From positions 1-19,614 of the forward strand of contig DEYM01000082.1 in assembly GCA_002364555.1 (NCBI GenBank): DNA of 19,614 nucleotides. The letters run 5' to 3'. Origin of the DNA: Phycisphaerales bacterium UBA3158 (GTDB taxonomy: Bacteria; Planctomycetota; Phycisphaerae; Phycisphaerales; SM1A02). The notes under the pieces were generated by a model. It was not told where the DNA came from, did no database searches, and worked only from the letters and a program-made list of their open reading frames with translations. The position numbers were made by a program, and so were the translations under genes. How positions within the stretch are numbered: position 1 is the stretch's first letter; the number at the start of each line of letters is the position of its first letter. Below are positions 1 through 8,227 of this stretch, piece by piece.

Positions 1-834
1 AACTCCCTGCACAACAGGGTCGTCGCCGACGCCTTTGTTCCCTGCGGTGGCCGACCGGCGACCATCCATGAACGAAACTGGCGACAGTTCCTCACGCAGG
101 ACGGCACACCATCGAGTCAGATCATCGTCGAGGGTGCCAATCTGTTCCTCACTCCCGACGCCCGCGAGGAGCTTTCGGCGCTGGGGACCCTGATCTTCAA
201 GGATTCCTCGGCCAACAAGTGTGGCGTCATCTGCTCGAGCTACGAGATCATCTCCAGCATGCTGCTGACAACCGACGAATTCCTCGGCATCAAGCAGACC
301 TTCGTGGAGGAGGTCATCACCAAGCTCCAGCTGTTCGCCCGCCGGGAAGCCCAGTTGCTGGTTCGCCTGCTGCAGCAGAACGACGACGTCATCCTGCCGG
401 AGATGAGCATTCGCCTAAGCCGCGCGGTCATACGAACGGCCGATGCCATCGAGCCCGTCATCAACGAACTCACCGGTGAAAACCTGCAGTTGATGCGACA
501 GGTCATCCACGAGCATCTCCCGCAATCACTTCTTGAGTTGGGCGAGGATCGTCTTCATGACAACCTCCCCCAGGCCTATCTCCAGTGGATGGCGGCCAAG
601 TCGCTGGCTGCCAGACTGGTCTATCGGGAAGGCATCAACGCCCTCGAGAAGATGCCCACGAACACGATCTGTTCCACGGCGCTGGACTTCCTCCGACTCG
701 AGCAGGAACGAGACAGGCTTGCCGCCGAGGTGGACACCTCCAACATGCCCGACAGTGGCCGCATCGCGGATCTGCTCAGGCAGACGGGTATTCTGAGCAC
801 GATCATCCATGAATCCCGTGGCAAGCAGAAGTGA
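1..834 (+). CDS. NAD-glutamate dehydrogenase, large type, C-terminal part (5' truncated)
   Basis: Reading frame 1 is open from the first base to a TGA at 832-834, giving the last 277 residues. The visible part has the dinucleotide-binding half of the Glu/Leu/Val dehydrogenase fold: VPCGGRPATIHERNW, then IVEGANLFLTPDAR and LIFKDSSANKCGV, which are typical of the large (about 1000 residues or more) NAD-dependent enzymes such as fungal GDH2 rather than the 45-kDa hexameric type. A long all-helical tail follows (roughly residues 90-277), also characteristic of the large class. The reaction is oxidative deamination of glutamate to 2-oxoglutarate in the cytoplasm, usually catabolic. The N-terminal regulatory and substrate-binding regions lie outside the window. 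The stop codon overlaps the GTG start of the next gene by four bases, so the two are probably cotranscribed and translationally coupled. Family assignment is firm; the exact subclass is inferred. Confidence 0.9.
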   Translation, partial: NSLHNRVVADAFVPCGGRPATIHERNWRQFLTQDGTPSSQIIVEGANLFLTPDAREELSALGTLIFKDSSANKCGVICSSYEIISSMLLTTDEFLGIKQTFVEEVITKLQLFARREAQLLVRLLQQNDDVILPEMSIRLSRAVIRTADAIEPVINELTGENLQLMRQVIHEHLPQSLLELGEDRLHDNLPQAYLQWMAAKSLAARLVYREGINALEKMPTNTICSTALDFLRLEQERDRLAAEVDTSNMPDSGRIADLLRQTGILSTIIHESRGKQK

Positions 835-2294
835 GATGTCTCACGGCCTTGCTTCTGATCATCACGATGCTGGTGGGCGAAGGCGTTTACGGCCAGGAGG
901 CCCCCGTTCAATCGAACGACAACGCCTCCAGAGGTAATGCGAACCAGTCGGCATCCAACACCAACGCCTCCAATGCCACTGTCACCGATCCCGTCTCGAC
1001 GGAACCACTTCCAAGAGTGATCGTCTACTCATCGCGGCTTCGCTCCTTTCCGGGCGAAGTGCTCGAGGAGAACGACAGCATCATCAGGCTCCGGAAGCTC
1101 GACGGCACCGAACAGAGCTTCGACAAGTCGCTCATCATCACGATCGCACGGCTCAACGATGTGGATGAACCGGTCCATGCCGCCGTCCTGCTCACCGATG
1201 GCTCCAGAAAAGAGGGAATGCTCGAACTGGACTCGTTCGATGAGGTCCATCTCCGAATCTTCAAGACCCTTCATCGCTACAAGCGGTCCCAGGTACGACT
1301 GGTCAAGATCCTCCCGACCTTCGAGGAGGAACTGGCGTGGATACGCAGCAGACTCAACACAGATGATCCCAAGGAACATCTAGATTTCTGCAAATGGCTG
1401 ATCAGACAGGACAAGCTCCTGGAAGCCAGGAAGGAATTGAATCGACTCATCGAGACACACCAGTCGCCATTGGCCATCAGGGAACTTCGAAAGGTCGATG
1501 CCAGCCTGGCCATCAGGCAGAACATCGAGGATCGCACCACATCGAAGAAGGATCAGGAGAGCGATTCATCCCCCATGCCGCCACTGGTCTCCGAGGCGGA
1601 TGTGAATCTGATGCGTGTCTACGAGATCGATCTGAAGAACCCTCCGAAGATGCGCATCGCGGATCAGGCCATCGAGCAGCTCATCGAACAGTATGGAGCC
1701 AGCGCACTGATTCCCGCCGACGAGAAATCCAGACAGGCCATGTTCGACGCGCCTCCCGAGAAGATCCTCGAGATCATGTTCAAGGTCCGGGCCAGGAACC
1801 TGTACCCACAGGTGGAAGTCCTGTCGGAACCAGCCACCATGGCGACCTTCCGCAAACGAATCCACGACAACTGGCTCCTGAACCGATGTGGGTCCAGGGC
1901 CTGCCACGGAGGAACGCCCGAACGAGCTGGAAGATTCCGGCTGCATCGAGCCTCCAGAGTCGATGATCAGGTTCGGGCCAGCAATCTGCTGACGCTCAAC
2001 AGGCTGGAAATCGATGGCAATCGAATGCTCGACTGGTCCGAGCCGGACCAGTCCCTTCTCTACCAGTACGCCCTGCCTCGTCAGAATGCCACCATGCCCC
2101 ATCCTGAGGTCAGTGGCTGGAAGCCGATTTTCACACCGGCAGCCCGCACCCTGAGAAAGGCCTATCAGGATTGGATCGACGCCATGATGAGCCATCATCA
2201 CAAGGACTGGCCCGTGGAATACACCCCATGGTCTCCCTCGGAACCGCAGGATGCCCCCCTCTTGCCCGAGGAAACCCCGGGGGAAACCAGATAG
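831..2294 (+). CDS. Secreted protein with SH3-like N-terminal repeats and cytochrome-c-like CX4CH domain
   Basis: 487 residues from a GTG start inside the previous gene's stop codon (GTGA overlap). No better start is visible and this one gives an immediate signal peptide (MRCLTALLLIITML..., likely cleaved near VYG-QE). A Ser/Asn-rich linker follows to about residue 60. Two short beta-rich repeats at about 60-165 (PGEVLEENDSIIRLRKLDGT, then a VLLTDGSRKEGMLELDSFDEVHLR-like copy) resemble small SH3/Sm-like folds. A helical stretch (about 165-240) and a charged linker come next. The C-terminal part has CGSRACHGG (Cys353, Cys358, His359) and a downstream MPHP (Met422), a layout like planctomycete mono-haem domains whose CH binds haem and whose Met is the distal ligand. 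The Cys spacing is four rather than the usual two, so haem attachment is uncertain. The product is periplasmic or extracytoplasmic; its role is unknown. Its cotranscription with glutamate dehydrogenase is probably not functional evidence. Confidence 0.85.
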   Translation: MRCLTALLLIITMLVGEGVYGQEAPVQSNDNASRGNANQSASNTNASNATVTDPVSTEPLPRVIVYSSRLRSFPGEVLEENDSIIRLRKLDGTEQSFDKSLIITIARLNDVDEPVHAAVLLTDGSRKEGMLELDSFDEVHLRIFKTLHRYKRSQVRLVKILPTFEEELAWIRSRLNTDDPKEHLDFCKWLIRQDKLLEARKELNRLIETHQSPLAIRELRKVDASLAIRQNIEDRTTSKKDQESDSSPMPPLVSEADVNLMRVYEIDLKNPPKMRIADQAIEQLIEQYGASALIPADEKSRQAMFDAPPEKILEIMFKVRARNLYPQVEVLSEPATMATFRKRIHDNWLLNRCGSRACHGGTPERAGRFRLHRASRVDDQVRASNLLTLNRLEIDGNRMLDWSEPDQSLLYQYALPRQNATMPHPEVSGWKPIFTPAARTLRKAYQDWIDAMMSHHHKDWPVEYTPWSPSEPQDAPLLPEETPGETR

Positions 2295-2366
2295 CGGCCG
2301 GATCGGCAGGATGCCTTCGGCTGCCATCGGATACACTCCTCGACTCGTTACCCGTGAGGAGATTCC

Positions 2367-4571
2367 ATGAAATTCCACTTCATTCGAATGGTCGCCCTGT
2401 GCCTGATCGCGTGCCTGTTCCTGGCAGCCTCGGGCTGCGAGGATGCCGATGCGAAAACACGCCTGAATGTCGCCAACGCCATCAAGAAGGCTGCTGACGA
2501 TGCCTTTCTCGCCGGCTCGGACAGTGCGTCGCTCGGCAAGGTCGAGCGTGATCTGAAAGCCATCAAGAATGGCTCGGACAAGCAGATGGCCACACGTGAT
2601 CGACTTCTGGCATCGGTCCAGATGCATCTGGCCACATTGGACATGAACGATATCGAGAAGATCGAGATCGCTCTTCGGCACGATCTCGTTCGTCTTCGCG
2701 CCATGGGCTTCGCTTCTGAACGTCTCGCTGCGTTTTCCGCTGCACGCGAGAAGGTGTCCGGCCCCATCAACACGCCTCAGCTGAATGAACGCCGGGAACA
2801 GATTCGTTCACAAGCCGAACAACTCCGCAATCAGGCCAGTCAGATCGAGGCACCTGTCGTCAACAGTGTCGAGACGCTTCAGAAATCGAACGAAGATGTC
2901 ATGCGACTCCAGAGGCAGGCCAACAGACTCCGTGATGAAGCGGCCATGGCCGATCCGGTCAATCGGTTCCCCATCATGGAACAGGCCATTGATCTCGAGA
3001 GACAGGCGGATCGAATCGAAGCCGAGATGATGCGTCAGGAACTCTCCCTTGAACTGGTCCAGCAACCCGCCAAGGAGATGATGGATCGTTCCCGCAACGA
3101 TCTCGAGGAGATGCTGGCCGAGATCGATGCGGCACAGGATGATCTGCAGACGATCTCGAGGCAGATGTCCGAATCGGGCGCCAAGGGGCGAGTCGCGCTC
3201 CAGGAGATGGATGCGAAGATCACCCAGCTCAGCAAGGCGATGTCGGATCGAATCTCCAACGAATTGCAGCAGGCCTACCAGAAGGCTGAATCAACTCTCC
3301 AATCAGCAGCCTCCAACGCTCGCAAGGGTGGACGCAAGTCCGAGGGACGATTGGCCAAGCAGGCCTCATCAGGGCTTCTTGCCCAGATACAGCTCGAACA
3401 GGCGGATCTCGGATTGATGCAGGTCCGGGGCATGGACGAATGGATACGCATCCTCACCATGCTTTCGATGAACGATGATCTGGGCAATCGAGATGCCTGG
3501 AAGCTTCAGGCCCAGCAAGCGACCAAACGACGAGATGCGATCGCGAAGAAGACCATCGGATTCATCGATGGATCCCTGCAGTCCGGTGCCAAGTCGGATC
3601 TCATCGAGGACACACGAACCCATCTCGAGTCAGCCAAGGCTTTTCTCAATGGCGATGATCTCGATTCGACCAAGCCAGTCGCGGCTCGATCCGCCAATCC
3701 ATCCACATCCAGCAACTCGACATCTGATGACGGTGAAGTCGACTACTCGAAGCCGAACGCGATGCCGAATGCCATTCGAATGGCATTCCTGAATGATGAA
3801 CCGGTTCTCGTATGGAATGGTCTTCCATCAAGTTGGCGTGATCAGATCAACGGTCTGGTTCATGACTTTGGTAGCAAGATCGACGCGAACGCCTACGACG
3901 AGTTGATGAGGACGGCCCGTACGGTCGTGGATATCCTCGCCAAGAAGAAGACGTTCATCATGAACAGCCAAATGGGCCAGATGATGATGCAGCAAGCCGC
4001 AGGCGCTCAGTCCGCGGAGATAAGCGAGAACTACGATCTTCTCGTGACCGTCCTCCAGACATTTGTCGATAGCGACCTGGGTACCGCCGAGGGCTTGAAG
4101 CGATGCGATCTTGGAAAGATCATCTCCAAGTACGGGTCCGAGATCGTGAGGCTCAGCAAGGCGATTTCGATGTCATCCGTTCCGGTTCCCGGCGCAGACG
4201 ACATGCCGATCGAGCCGCTTCGTGCACTCATCGCTGGAGCCGAGGGCATGACCTCCGTCGTGAACAACGTCTCAGGCGATGAGGCCACCATCACAGTCAG
4301 CATGCCCGATACCCCGGATGAAATCACTCAGATGAAGAAGGTTGATGACCGCTGGGTGCCAGTCGACATGGCCGATCAGATGCCGATGATGATGATGCAG
4401 GCCAAGGGTGCCCTTGCTGGCCAGAACATGGCACAGATGAACGCATCCCTCAAGCAGGCACAGGCCATGCTGCCCATGATCAAGGCGGTAGTAACGCCGC
4501 TTCAACAAGCCAGCACCCAGAAAGAGTTCGATGAAGCCTTGATGACCGCCATGCAAGGCATGATGCAATAG
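2367..4571 (+). CDS. Predicted helical lipoprotein of unknown function
   Basis: 734 residues with a strong Shine-Dalgarno (TGAGGAG at 2355-2361, 5 bases before ATG). The N-terminus is a lipoprotein signal peptide ending LAASGC, with Cys24 the lipidated residue and Glu at +2. By the E. coli rule that favours the outer membrane, but the rule is untested here. Residues of about 100-380 are strongly helical and rich in Gln, Arg, Glu and Ala with heptad-like spacing, suggesting long coiled coils. A Ser/Asn/Asp-rich linker lies near 430-460. The C-terminal half (about 470-734) looks globular, with a beta-like segment (GDEATITVSMPDTPDEI...) resembling secreted stress or NTF2-like domains only in general character. 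Met clusters occur near 532-545, 668-678 and at the very end. I recognise no catalytic motif. It sits 72 bases after the CHG protein and is followed by a clear terminator, so it probably ends this transcription unit. No function is proposed. Confidence 0.85.
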   Translation: MKFHFIRMVALCLIACLFLAASGCEDADAKTRLNVANAIKKAADDAFLAGSDSASLGKVERDLKAIKNGSDKQMATRDRLLASVQMHLATLDMNDIEKIEIALRHDLVRLRAMGFASERLAAFSAAREKVSGPINTPQLNERREQIRSQAEQLRNQASQIEAPVVNSVETLQKSNEDVMRLQRQANRLRDEAAMADPVNRFPIMEQAIDLERQADRIEAEMMRQELSLELVQQPAKEMMDRSRNDLEEMLAEIDAAQDDLQTISRQMSESGAKGRVALQEMDAKITQLSKAMSDRISNELQQAYQKAESTLQSAASNARKGGRKSEGRLAKQASSGLLAQIQLEQADLGLMQVRGMDEWIRILTMLSMNDDLGNRDAWKLQAQQATKRRDAIAKKTIGFIDGSLQSGAKSDLIEDTRTHLESAKAFLNGDDLDSTKPVAARSANPSTSSNSTSDDGEVDYSKPNAMPNAIRMAFLNDEPVLVWNGLPSSWRDQINGLVHDFGSKIDANAYDELMRTARTVVDILAKKKTFIMNSQMGQMMMQQAAGAQSAEISENYDLLVTVLQTFVDSDLGTAEGLKRCDLGKIISKYGSEIVRLSKAISMSSVPVPGADDMPIEPLRALIAGAEGMTSVVNNVSGDEATITVSMPDTPDEITQMKKVDDRWVPVDMADQMPMMMMQAKGALAGQNMAQMNASLKQAQAMLPMIKAVVTPLQQASTQKEFDEALMTAMQGMMQ
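3767..3788. repeat. 22-base perfect palindrome inside the lipoprotein gene
   Basis: Positions 3767-3777 (GAATGCCATTC) are the exact reverse complement of 3778-3788 (GAATGGCATTC), with no spacer. It lies in frame and encodes the Asn-Ala-Ile-Arg-Met-Ala-Phe stretch. It may be chance codon usage, or a protein-binding or cruciform site. Confidence 0.6.
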
Positions 4572-4595
4572 CCGGCCAATAGAAGAGTATTCCTC

Positions 4596-4626
4596 AAATG
4601 GCTCGTCTCAATGGCGAGCCATTTTT
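4596..4626 (+). terminator. Rho-independent terminator after the lipoprotein gene
   Basis: AAATGGCTCG (4596-4605) pairs perfectly with CGAGCCATTT (4615-4624) around a 9-base loop and runs into a five-T tract. It lies 25 bases after the lipoprotein stop. On the minus strand only three T residues follow the hairpin, so it would be a weak terminator for the convergent queG gene. Confidence 0.8.
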
Positions 4627-4694
4627 CTGTCCGGGTCTTCAACCTCTTCAACGATGCACGCCGACAGGCATCGGCCCCAATACCGAAGCGAAAG

Positions 4695-5765
4695 TCAGGA
4701 ACGGCAGGTGATCTCGATCGCGGCGTCCCTGACGAGTGCCGGTTCGGTTTCATCACCCGCTATCTCGATCAATCGATTCCTCAGATCCTCATCTTCAGCG
4801 GCCTGCAGATAGTTGCCCGCCACGATGACCGCGTTGCGTCTGATCATGTCCAGCTTGGCTCGTTTCATCGACGAGGTCGTGAAGGCCTCTCGGCGATCCT
4901 CCTCCGTCCAGTCGAGCACGGCTCCAACATCGAATGACGCGCCCGACTCGTCTCTTCCCGATGTACGAGCCGCATAGGCCTCGTGTGTCGGCGTGGAAGC
5001 GGTCAGGTTCGTCGGCTGATTGTGCGGACACACCTCCTGGCAGATGTCGCAACCGAAGATCCACTCCCCCATTCCCGAATGGAAGGAGGGATCGATGGCC
5101 GAACGATGCTCGATGGTCAGATAGCTGACACAGCGAGTGGCATCGACGGACCAGGGAGTGATCGCATCGGTCGGGCAGGCATCGATGCATCTCGTGCAGC
5201 TGCCGCAAGGATCGATCTGCTCCCCCGAGCCGGTGGGCTCGATGGCGAGCGTCGTGACGATTTCCCCCAGCAGCAGCCATGAACCGACCGAGGGTTCGAT
5301 CAGCAGCGTGTGCTTGCCGATGCCGCCGAGACCGGCCCCGGCCGCGACTTCCCGCTCGAGAATCGGAGCCGTATCCACACAGGCCCTGAACGTCTCGCCC
5401 GGGTACATGGACTGAAGTCGATCGGATACCTGATGAAGCCGCTTCTTCATGTGCGTGTGGTAGTCGCGACCTCTGGCGTATCTGGCGATGCGACCGGATC
5501 GAGGAGGCAGCGGCACATCGGGCGAGCCGTCGTACCGATCGGCCACGACGATCACGCTGCGAGCATCGGGCACGAGCTGTCGCGGATCGAGTCGGACATC
5601 CACATTCCGCTCGAGCCAACCCATTTCCCCATGCTGCCCGGATTCAAGCCAGGCATTGAGACTGGGTTCATGCCTGCTGGATCCGGCCACCACGATCCCC
5701 GATGCCGCGAATCCCGCATCGAGGCAATGATCGAGGATCGGTTGTGAAGGCACGGGGCTTGTCAT
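4695..5765 (-). CDS. queG: Epoxyqueuosine reductase QueG
   Basis: 356 residues from the ATG at 5765. The frame is open upstream to 5864, but those extra residues overlap the preceding helicase gene and do not look like the family, so the start 22 bases after the helicase stop is preferred. QueG reduces epoxyqueuosine to queuosine in the wobble position of GUN-anticodon tRNAs, using cobalamin and two [4Fe-4S] clusters in the cytoplasm. Visible motifs, numbered from this start: VDTAP (130-134, containing the conserved Asp); the dinucleotide-like LGGIGKHT segment (147-153); a ferredoxin cluster at Cys187/190/193/197 (CGSCTRCIDACP); RCVSYLTIEH (Cys212); and a second cluster CDICQEVCPHN (Cys239/242/246). 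The C-terminal 60 or so residues form a helical HEAT-like repeat, as in other QueG proteins. The usual family Trp before IGK is Gly here. It is probably the second gene of a helicase-queG operon. Confidence 0.95.
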   Translation of the reverse strand: MTSPVPSQPILDHCLDAGFAASGIVVAGSSRHEPSLNAWLESGQHGEMGWLERNVDVRLDPRQLVPDARSVIVVADRYDGSPDVPLPPRSGRIARYARGRDYHTHMKKRLHQVSDRLQSMYPGETFRACVDTAPILEREVAAGAGLGGIGKHTLLIEPSVGSWLLLGEIVTTLAIEPTGSGEQIDPCGSCTRCIDACPTDAITPWSVDATRCVSYLTIEHRSAIDPSFHSGMGEWIFGCDICQEVCPHNQPTNLTASTPTHEAYAARTSGRDESGASFDVGAVLDWTEEDRREAFTTSSMKRAKLDMIRRNAVIVAGNYLQAAEDEDLRNRLIEIAGDETEPALVRDAAIEITCRS

Positions 5766-5787
5766 GGTTCCATCCAGAATCGGCCGG

Positions 5788-7992
5788 TCAACAGACCGTA
5801 TCCTCGAGATCGTTCCCGACGGGCACCAGTCCCGCATGGGCGACCAGAAGCGTTCTTGGCCCATATTCGTCGAAATCGATCGTGGCCGTGAGCCCTCGAG
5901 GCCTGGACATCAGACGATTGATGCGGCCAAGCCCGAAACGGGGATGCTCCACCTGGTCACCAAGCTTGAATTCCCTTGCAGCCGCGGCGTAGTCGAAGTC
6001 CTCTGGCGGTGGTGTCATCGTCGAGCCCCATGAGGACTCGGTCTGCCCGCATGAGATGTGCTCCACCGGGATCTGGTCGATGAAGACGCTTCCCATCGTT
6101 CGATCCCGTATGCCACGCTGGGTTCGCATCATGGCCCGCGTCATCAACAGGTCATGCCTCGCACGTGTCATCCCCACGTAGCACAGTCGGCGTTCCTCCT
6201 CGATGGCATCCGGATCGCTGATCGAACGCATGTGGGGCAGCACGCCCTGCTCGAGACCGGCGATGGCGACGACATCGAACTCCAATCCCTTGGCCGCATG
6301 CAGCGACATCAGTGTCACGGAACCATTCTCCGGATCAACGGCATCGGCATCACTCACCAGCGCGATGGACTCGAGCCAATGCGCCAGCTGCCTCCTCACA
6401 TCGGGGAGCGAGCCATCCTCATCCGGCTCGATCTGGAGATCCGCTGCCGCACTGACCAGTTCGGCCAGATTCTCGATTCGGTCCTCACCATCCTCAGAGT
6501 CGACGAGGGATGACTCCAATCCCGAATCTCGCAGCACCATCGAGACCAGATCCGCCAGGTCGAGACCAAGCAGCGAACCCTCCATCGATTCCAGCCATCC
6601 ATTGATCATTTCGGTGAAGCGTCCCAAAGCCTTGCGTGCGCGATCCGTCAATGTGGATACCGAATGGGGCTGACGAAGCGCTTCGCTGAATCGAATCCCG
6701 TTGGCTCGTGCATGCGCATCGAGACGATCAAGCGTCGTCTTGCCGATCCCTCTGGTGGGAACGTTGATGATTCGTCTCAGGGCGATCTCGTCATTGGGAT
6801 TGAGAATCAATCTGAGATAGGCCAGTGCGTCCTTCACCTCGCGACGCTCGTAGAAGGCCGTACCTCTGGCGACCACATGTGGGATGGAGGACCGGCGAAA
6901 GGCGTCCTCCAGGACACGGCTGAAGCTGTTCACCCTGTAGAGAACAGCCATTTCACGCCATGGCCTGCCGGCATCCGAGGCCGCCTGGAAATGCCCCACG
7001 ATCGTATCCGCCTCGACATGCTCGTCGGAACAGGTCCGGAATTCGACGATGTTGCCATCCTCCATTTCAGTATGGAGATCCTTGTGACGATGCGACTGGT
7101 TGTGCGATACCAGCCCCGCAGCCGCCTTGACGATATGCCCGGTACTGCGGAAGTTCCGACCCAGGTGGACGACTTTCGCATTCGGGTAGTGGGCCTCGAA
7201 ATCGAGGATGTTGCGAATGTCCGCACCACGCCATCTGTAGATGGACTGGTCGGGATCACCGACGACGCAGATGTTCCGATGCTCCTTGGCAAGTCCCGTG
7301 GCGATGACGAACTGGGCGAAGTTCGTGTCCTGGTATTCGTCGACGAGTATGTACTGCCAGCGACGAGCGAATGACGCTCGCACGGCTTCATCGTCACGAA
7401 GCAGATGCGCGACGTGCCGAAGAAGATCGTCGAAATCCAATGCATCGTTTTCACGCAGGAGCGTTTCATATCGCGAGTACACCTTGGCGATCATGCGATC
7501 GTTGAAATCCATGGCCTCCTGTTCGAACGACGCTGCGTTCTGAAGCTTGTTCTTCGCGGAGGAGATTGCGGAAAGCACCGATGCCGGAGGCCAGTTCGAT
7601 GTACTCAATCCGGCGTCGACCACGGCACGCTTTGCAGCATCGCGTTGATCGGACGTGTCCCAGATCGAATAGTTGGGTGAGACGCCAGCAGCGTCGGACC
7701 AGATTCTCAACTGTCGCGCACAGAACGCGTGAAAGGTGCTGACCTGCATGCCACCAGTGACGTTCTCGCCAAGAATCCGCGAGACCCGTTCTCGCATCTG
7801 CCTGGCGGCCTTGTTGGTGAAGGTCAATGCCAGAATCGATGACGGATCGACACCTGATGAAACAAGGTGTGCAATCCGCCGGGTCACGACCATCGTCTTG
7901 CCCGAGCCTGGCCCTGCGAGGACCAGAAGCGGACCTTGATTCGTCGTTACAGCCTCGGCCTGAGCCTCGGTCAAACCGTCCAGAAGTGTCAT
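5788..7992 (-). CDS. pcrA: UvrD/PcrA-type 3'-5' DNA helicase
   Basis: 734 residues, the normal length for the family. It is a superfamily 1A helicase for DNA repair and for removing proteins and stalled RNA polymerase from DNA. Motifs in order: Q-motif region LTEAQAEAV (8-15), Walker A GPGSGKT (27-33), LTFTNKAA (56-63), Walker B DEYQDT (218-223), GDPDQSIYRWRG (245-256), GRNFRST (278-284), TLMSLHAAKGLEFD (about residue 540) and CYVGMTRAR (about 590). The C-terminal segment FKLGDQVEHPRFGLGRI...TIDFDEYGPRTLL is the Tudor-like domain with which PcrA/UvrD contacts RNA polymerase. The start has a good Shine-Dalgarno on the minus strand (GGAGAGCTGA before ATG). Upstream, 35 bases from the start, is the palindrome at 8027-8044. 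All motifs are intact, so it should be active. Confidence 0.97.
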   Translation of the reverse strand: MTLLDGLTEAQAEAVTTNQGPLLVLAGPGSGKTMVVTRRIAHLVSSGVDPSSILALTFTNKAARQMRERVSRILGENVTGGMQVSTFHAFCARQLRIWSDAAGVSPNYSIWDTSDQRDAAKRAVVDAGLSTSNWPPASVLSAISSAKNKLQNAASFEQEAMDFNDRMIAKVYSRYETLLRENDALDFDDLLRHVAHLLRDDEAVRASFARRWQYILVDEYQDTNFAQFVIATGLAKEHRNICVVGDPDQSIYRWRGADIRNILDFEAHYPNAKVVHLGRNFRSTGHIVKAAAGLVSHNQSHRHKDLHTEMEDGNIVEFRTCSDEHVEADTIVGHFQAASDAGRPWREMAVLYRVNSFSRVLEDAFRRSSIPHVVARGTAFYERREVKDALAYLRLILNPNDEIALRRIINVPTRGIGKTTLDRLDAHARANGIRFSEALRQPHSVSTLTDRARKALGRFTEMINGWLESMEGSLLGLDLADLVSMVLRDSGLESSLVDSEDGEDRIENLAELVSAAADLQIEPDEDGSLPDVRRQLAHWLESIALVSDADAVDPENGSVTLMSLHAAKGLEFDVVAIAGLEQGVLPHMRSISDPDAIEEERRLCYVGMTRARHDLLMTRAMMRTQRGIRDRTMGSVFIDQIPVEHISCGQTESSWGSTMTPPPEDFDYAAAAREFKLGDQVEHPRFGLGRINRLMSRPRGLTATIDFDEYGPRTLLVAHAGLVPVGNDLEDTVC

Positions 7993-8026
7993 TCAGCTCT
8001 CCAAAGCATGTTCCATGATGGTATCA

Positions 8027-8044
8027 GGCCCAATATATTGGGCC
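8027..8044. promoter_or_regulatory. 18-base perfect palindrome with an NrdR-box-like core
   Basis: GGCCCAATATATTGGGCC is a perfect inverted repeat. Its inner ten bases, CAATATATTG, fit the published NrdR operator core CWATATATWG. NrdR represses ribonucleotide reductase genes, and nrdJ lies downstream of the same intergenic region. Against this, NrdR boxes usually come in tandem pairs and I see no second copy, and the site is nearer the helicase start (35 bases) than dcd (436 bases). It could be the operator of another regulator acting on the helicase promoter, since the TATATT core could serve as a minus-strand -10. Confidence 0.5.
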
Positions 8045-8199
8045 AAAATCGAAAAAAATCGGCTCTCAAAGGTCTATCAGACAGGTTTTCCACCGATCTG
8101 ACACCGGTTTGAATTTCTCAAATTGAACACGTAAAGTCCTCTCAATGCCATGTTAAGGGGTCATTTTAATGGAATCACAAGATTGTGTGCCTGTGATTG

Positions 8200-8227
8200 T
8201 TGCAGCCACAAGATGTAGTAGTACGAT
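8200..8227 (+). promoter_or_regulatory. Possible sigma-70-like promoter for dcd-nrdJ
   Basis: TTGCAG (8200-8205) and TACGAT (8222-8227) are separated by 16 bases. Each matches the consensus at four of six positions. It is the best candidate I found by eye upstream of dcd; planctomycete promoter preferences are poorly known. Confidence 0.3.

Noticed and set aside
1566..2681. 371-residue open frame on the minus strand
   Set aside because: It lies antisense to the CHG protein and the start of the lipoprotein gene, both of which have clear signals. It has no recognisable motifs and is typical of codon-bias shadows in GC-rich DNA.
4795..5619. 274-residue minus-strand frame inside queG
   Set aside because: It is a different frame over the QueG iron-sulfur region. 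Composition is Arg/Ala/His-rich with no family pattern, while QueG motifs are intact in the other frame.
5766..5864. Longer N-terminus for QueG starting at 5864
   Set aside because: It would overlap the helicase gene by 77 bases and adds 33 residues unlike the family. The ATG at 5765 fits the gap between the genes.
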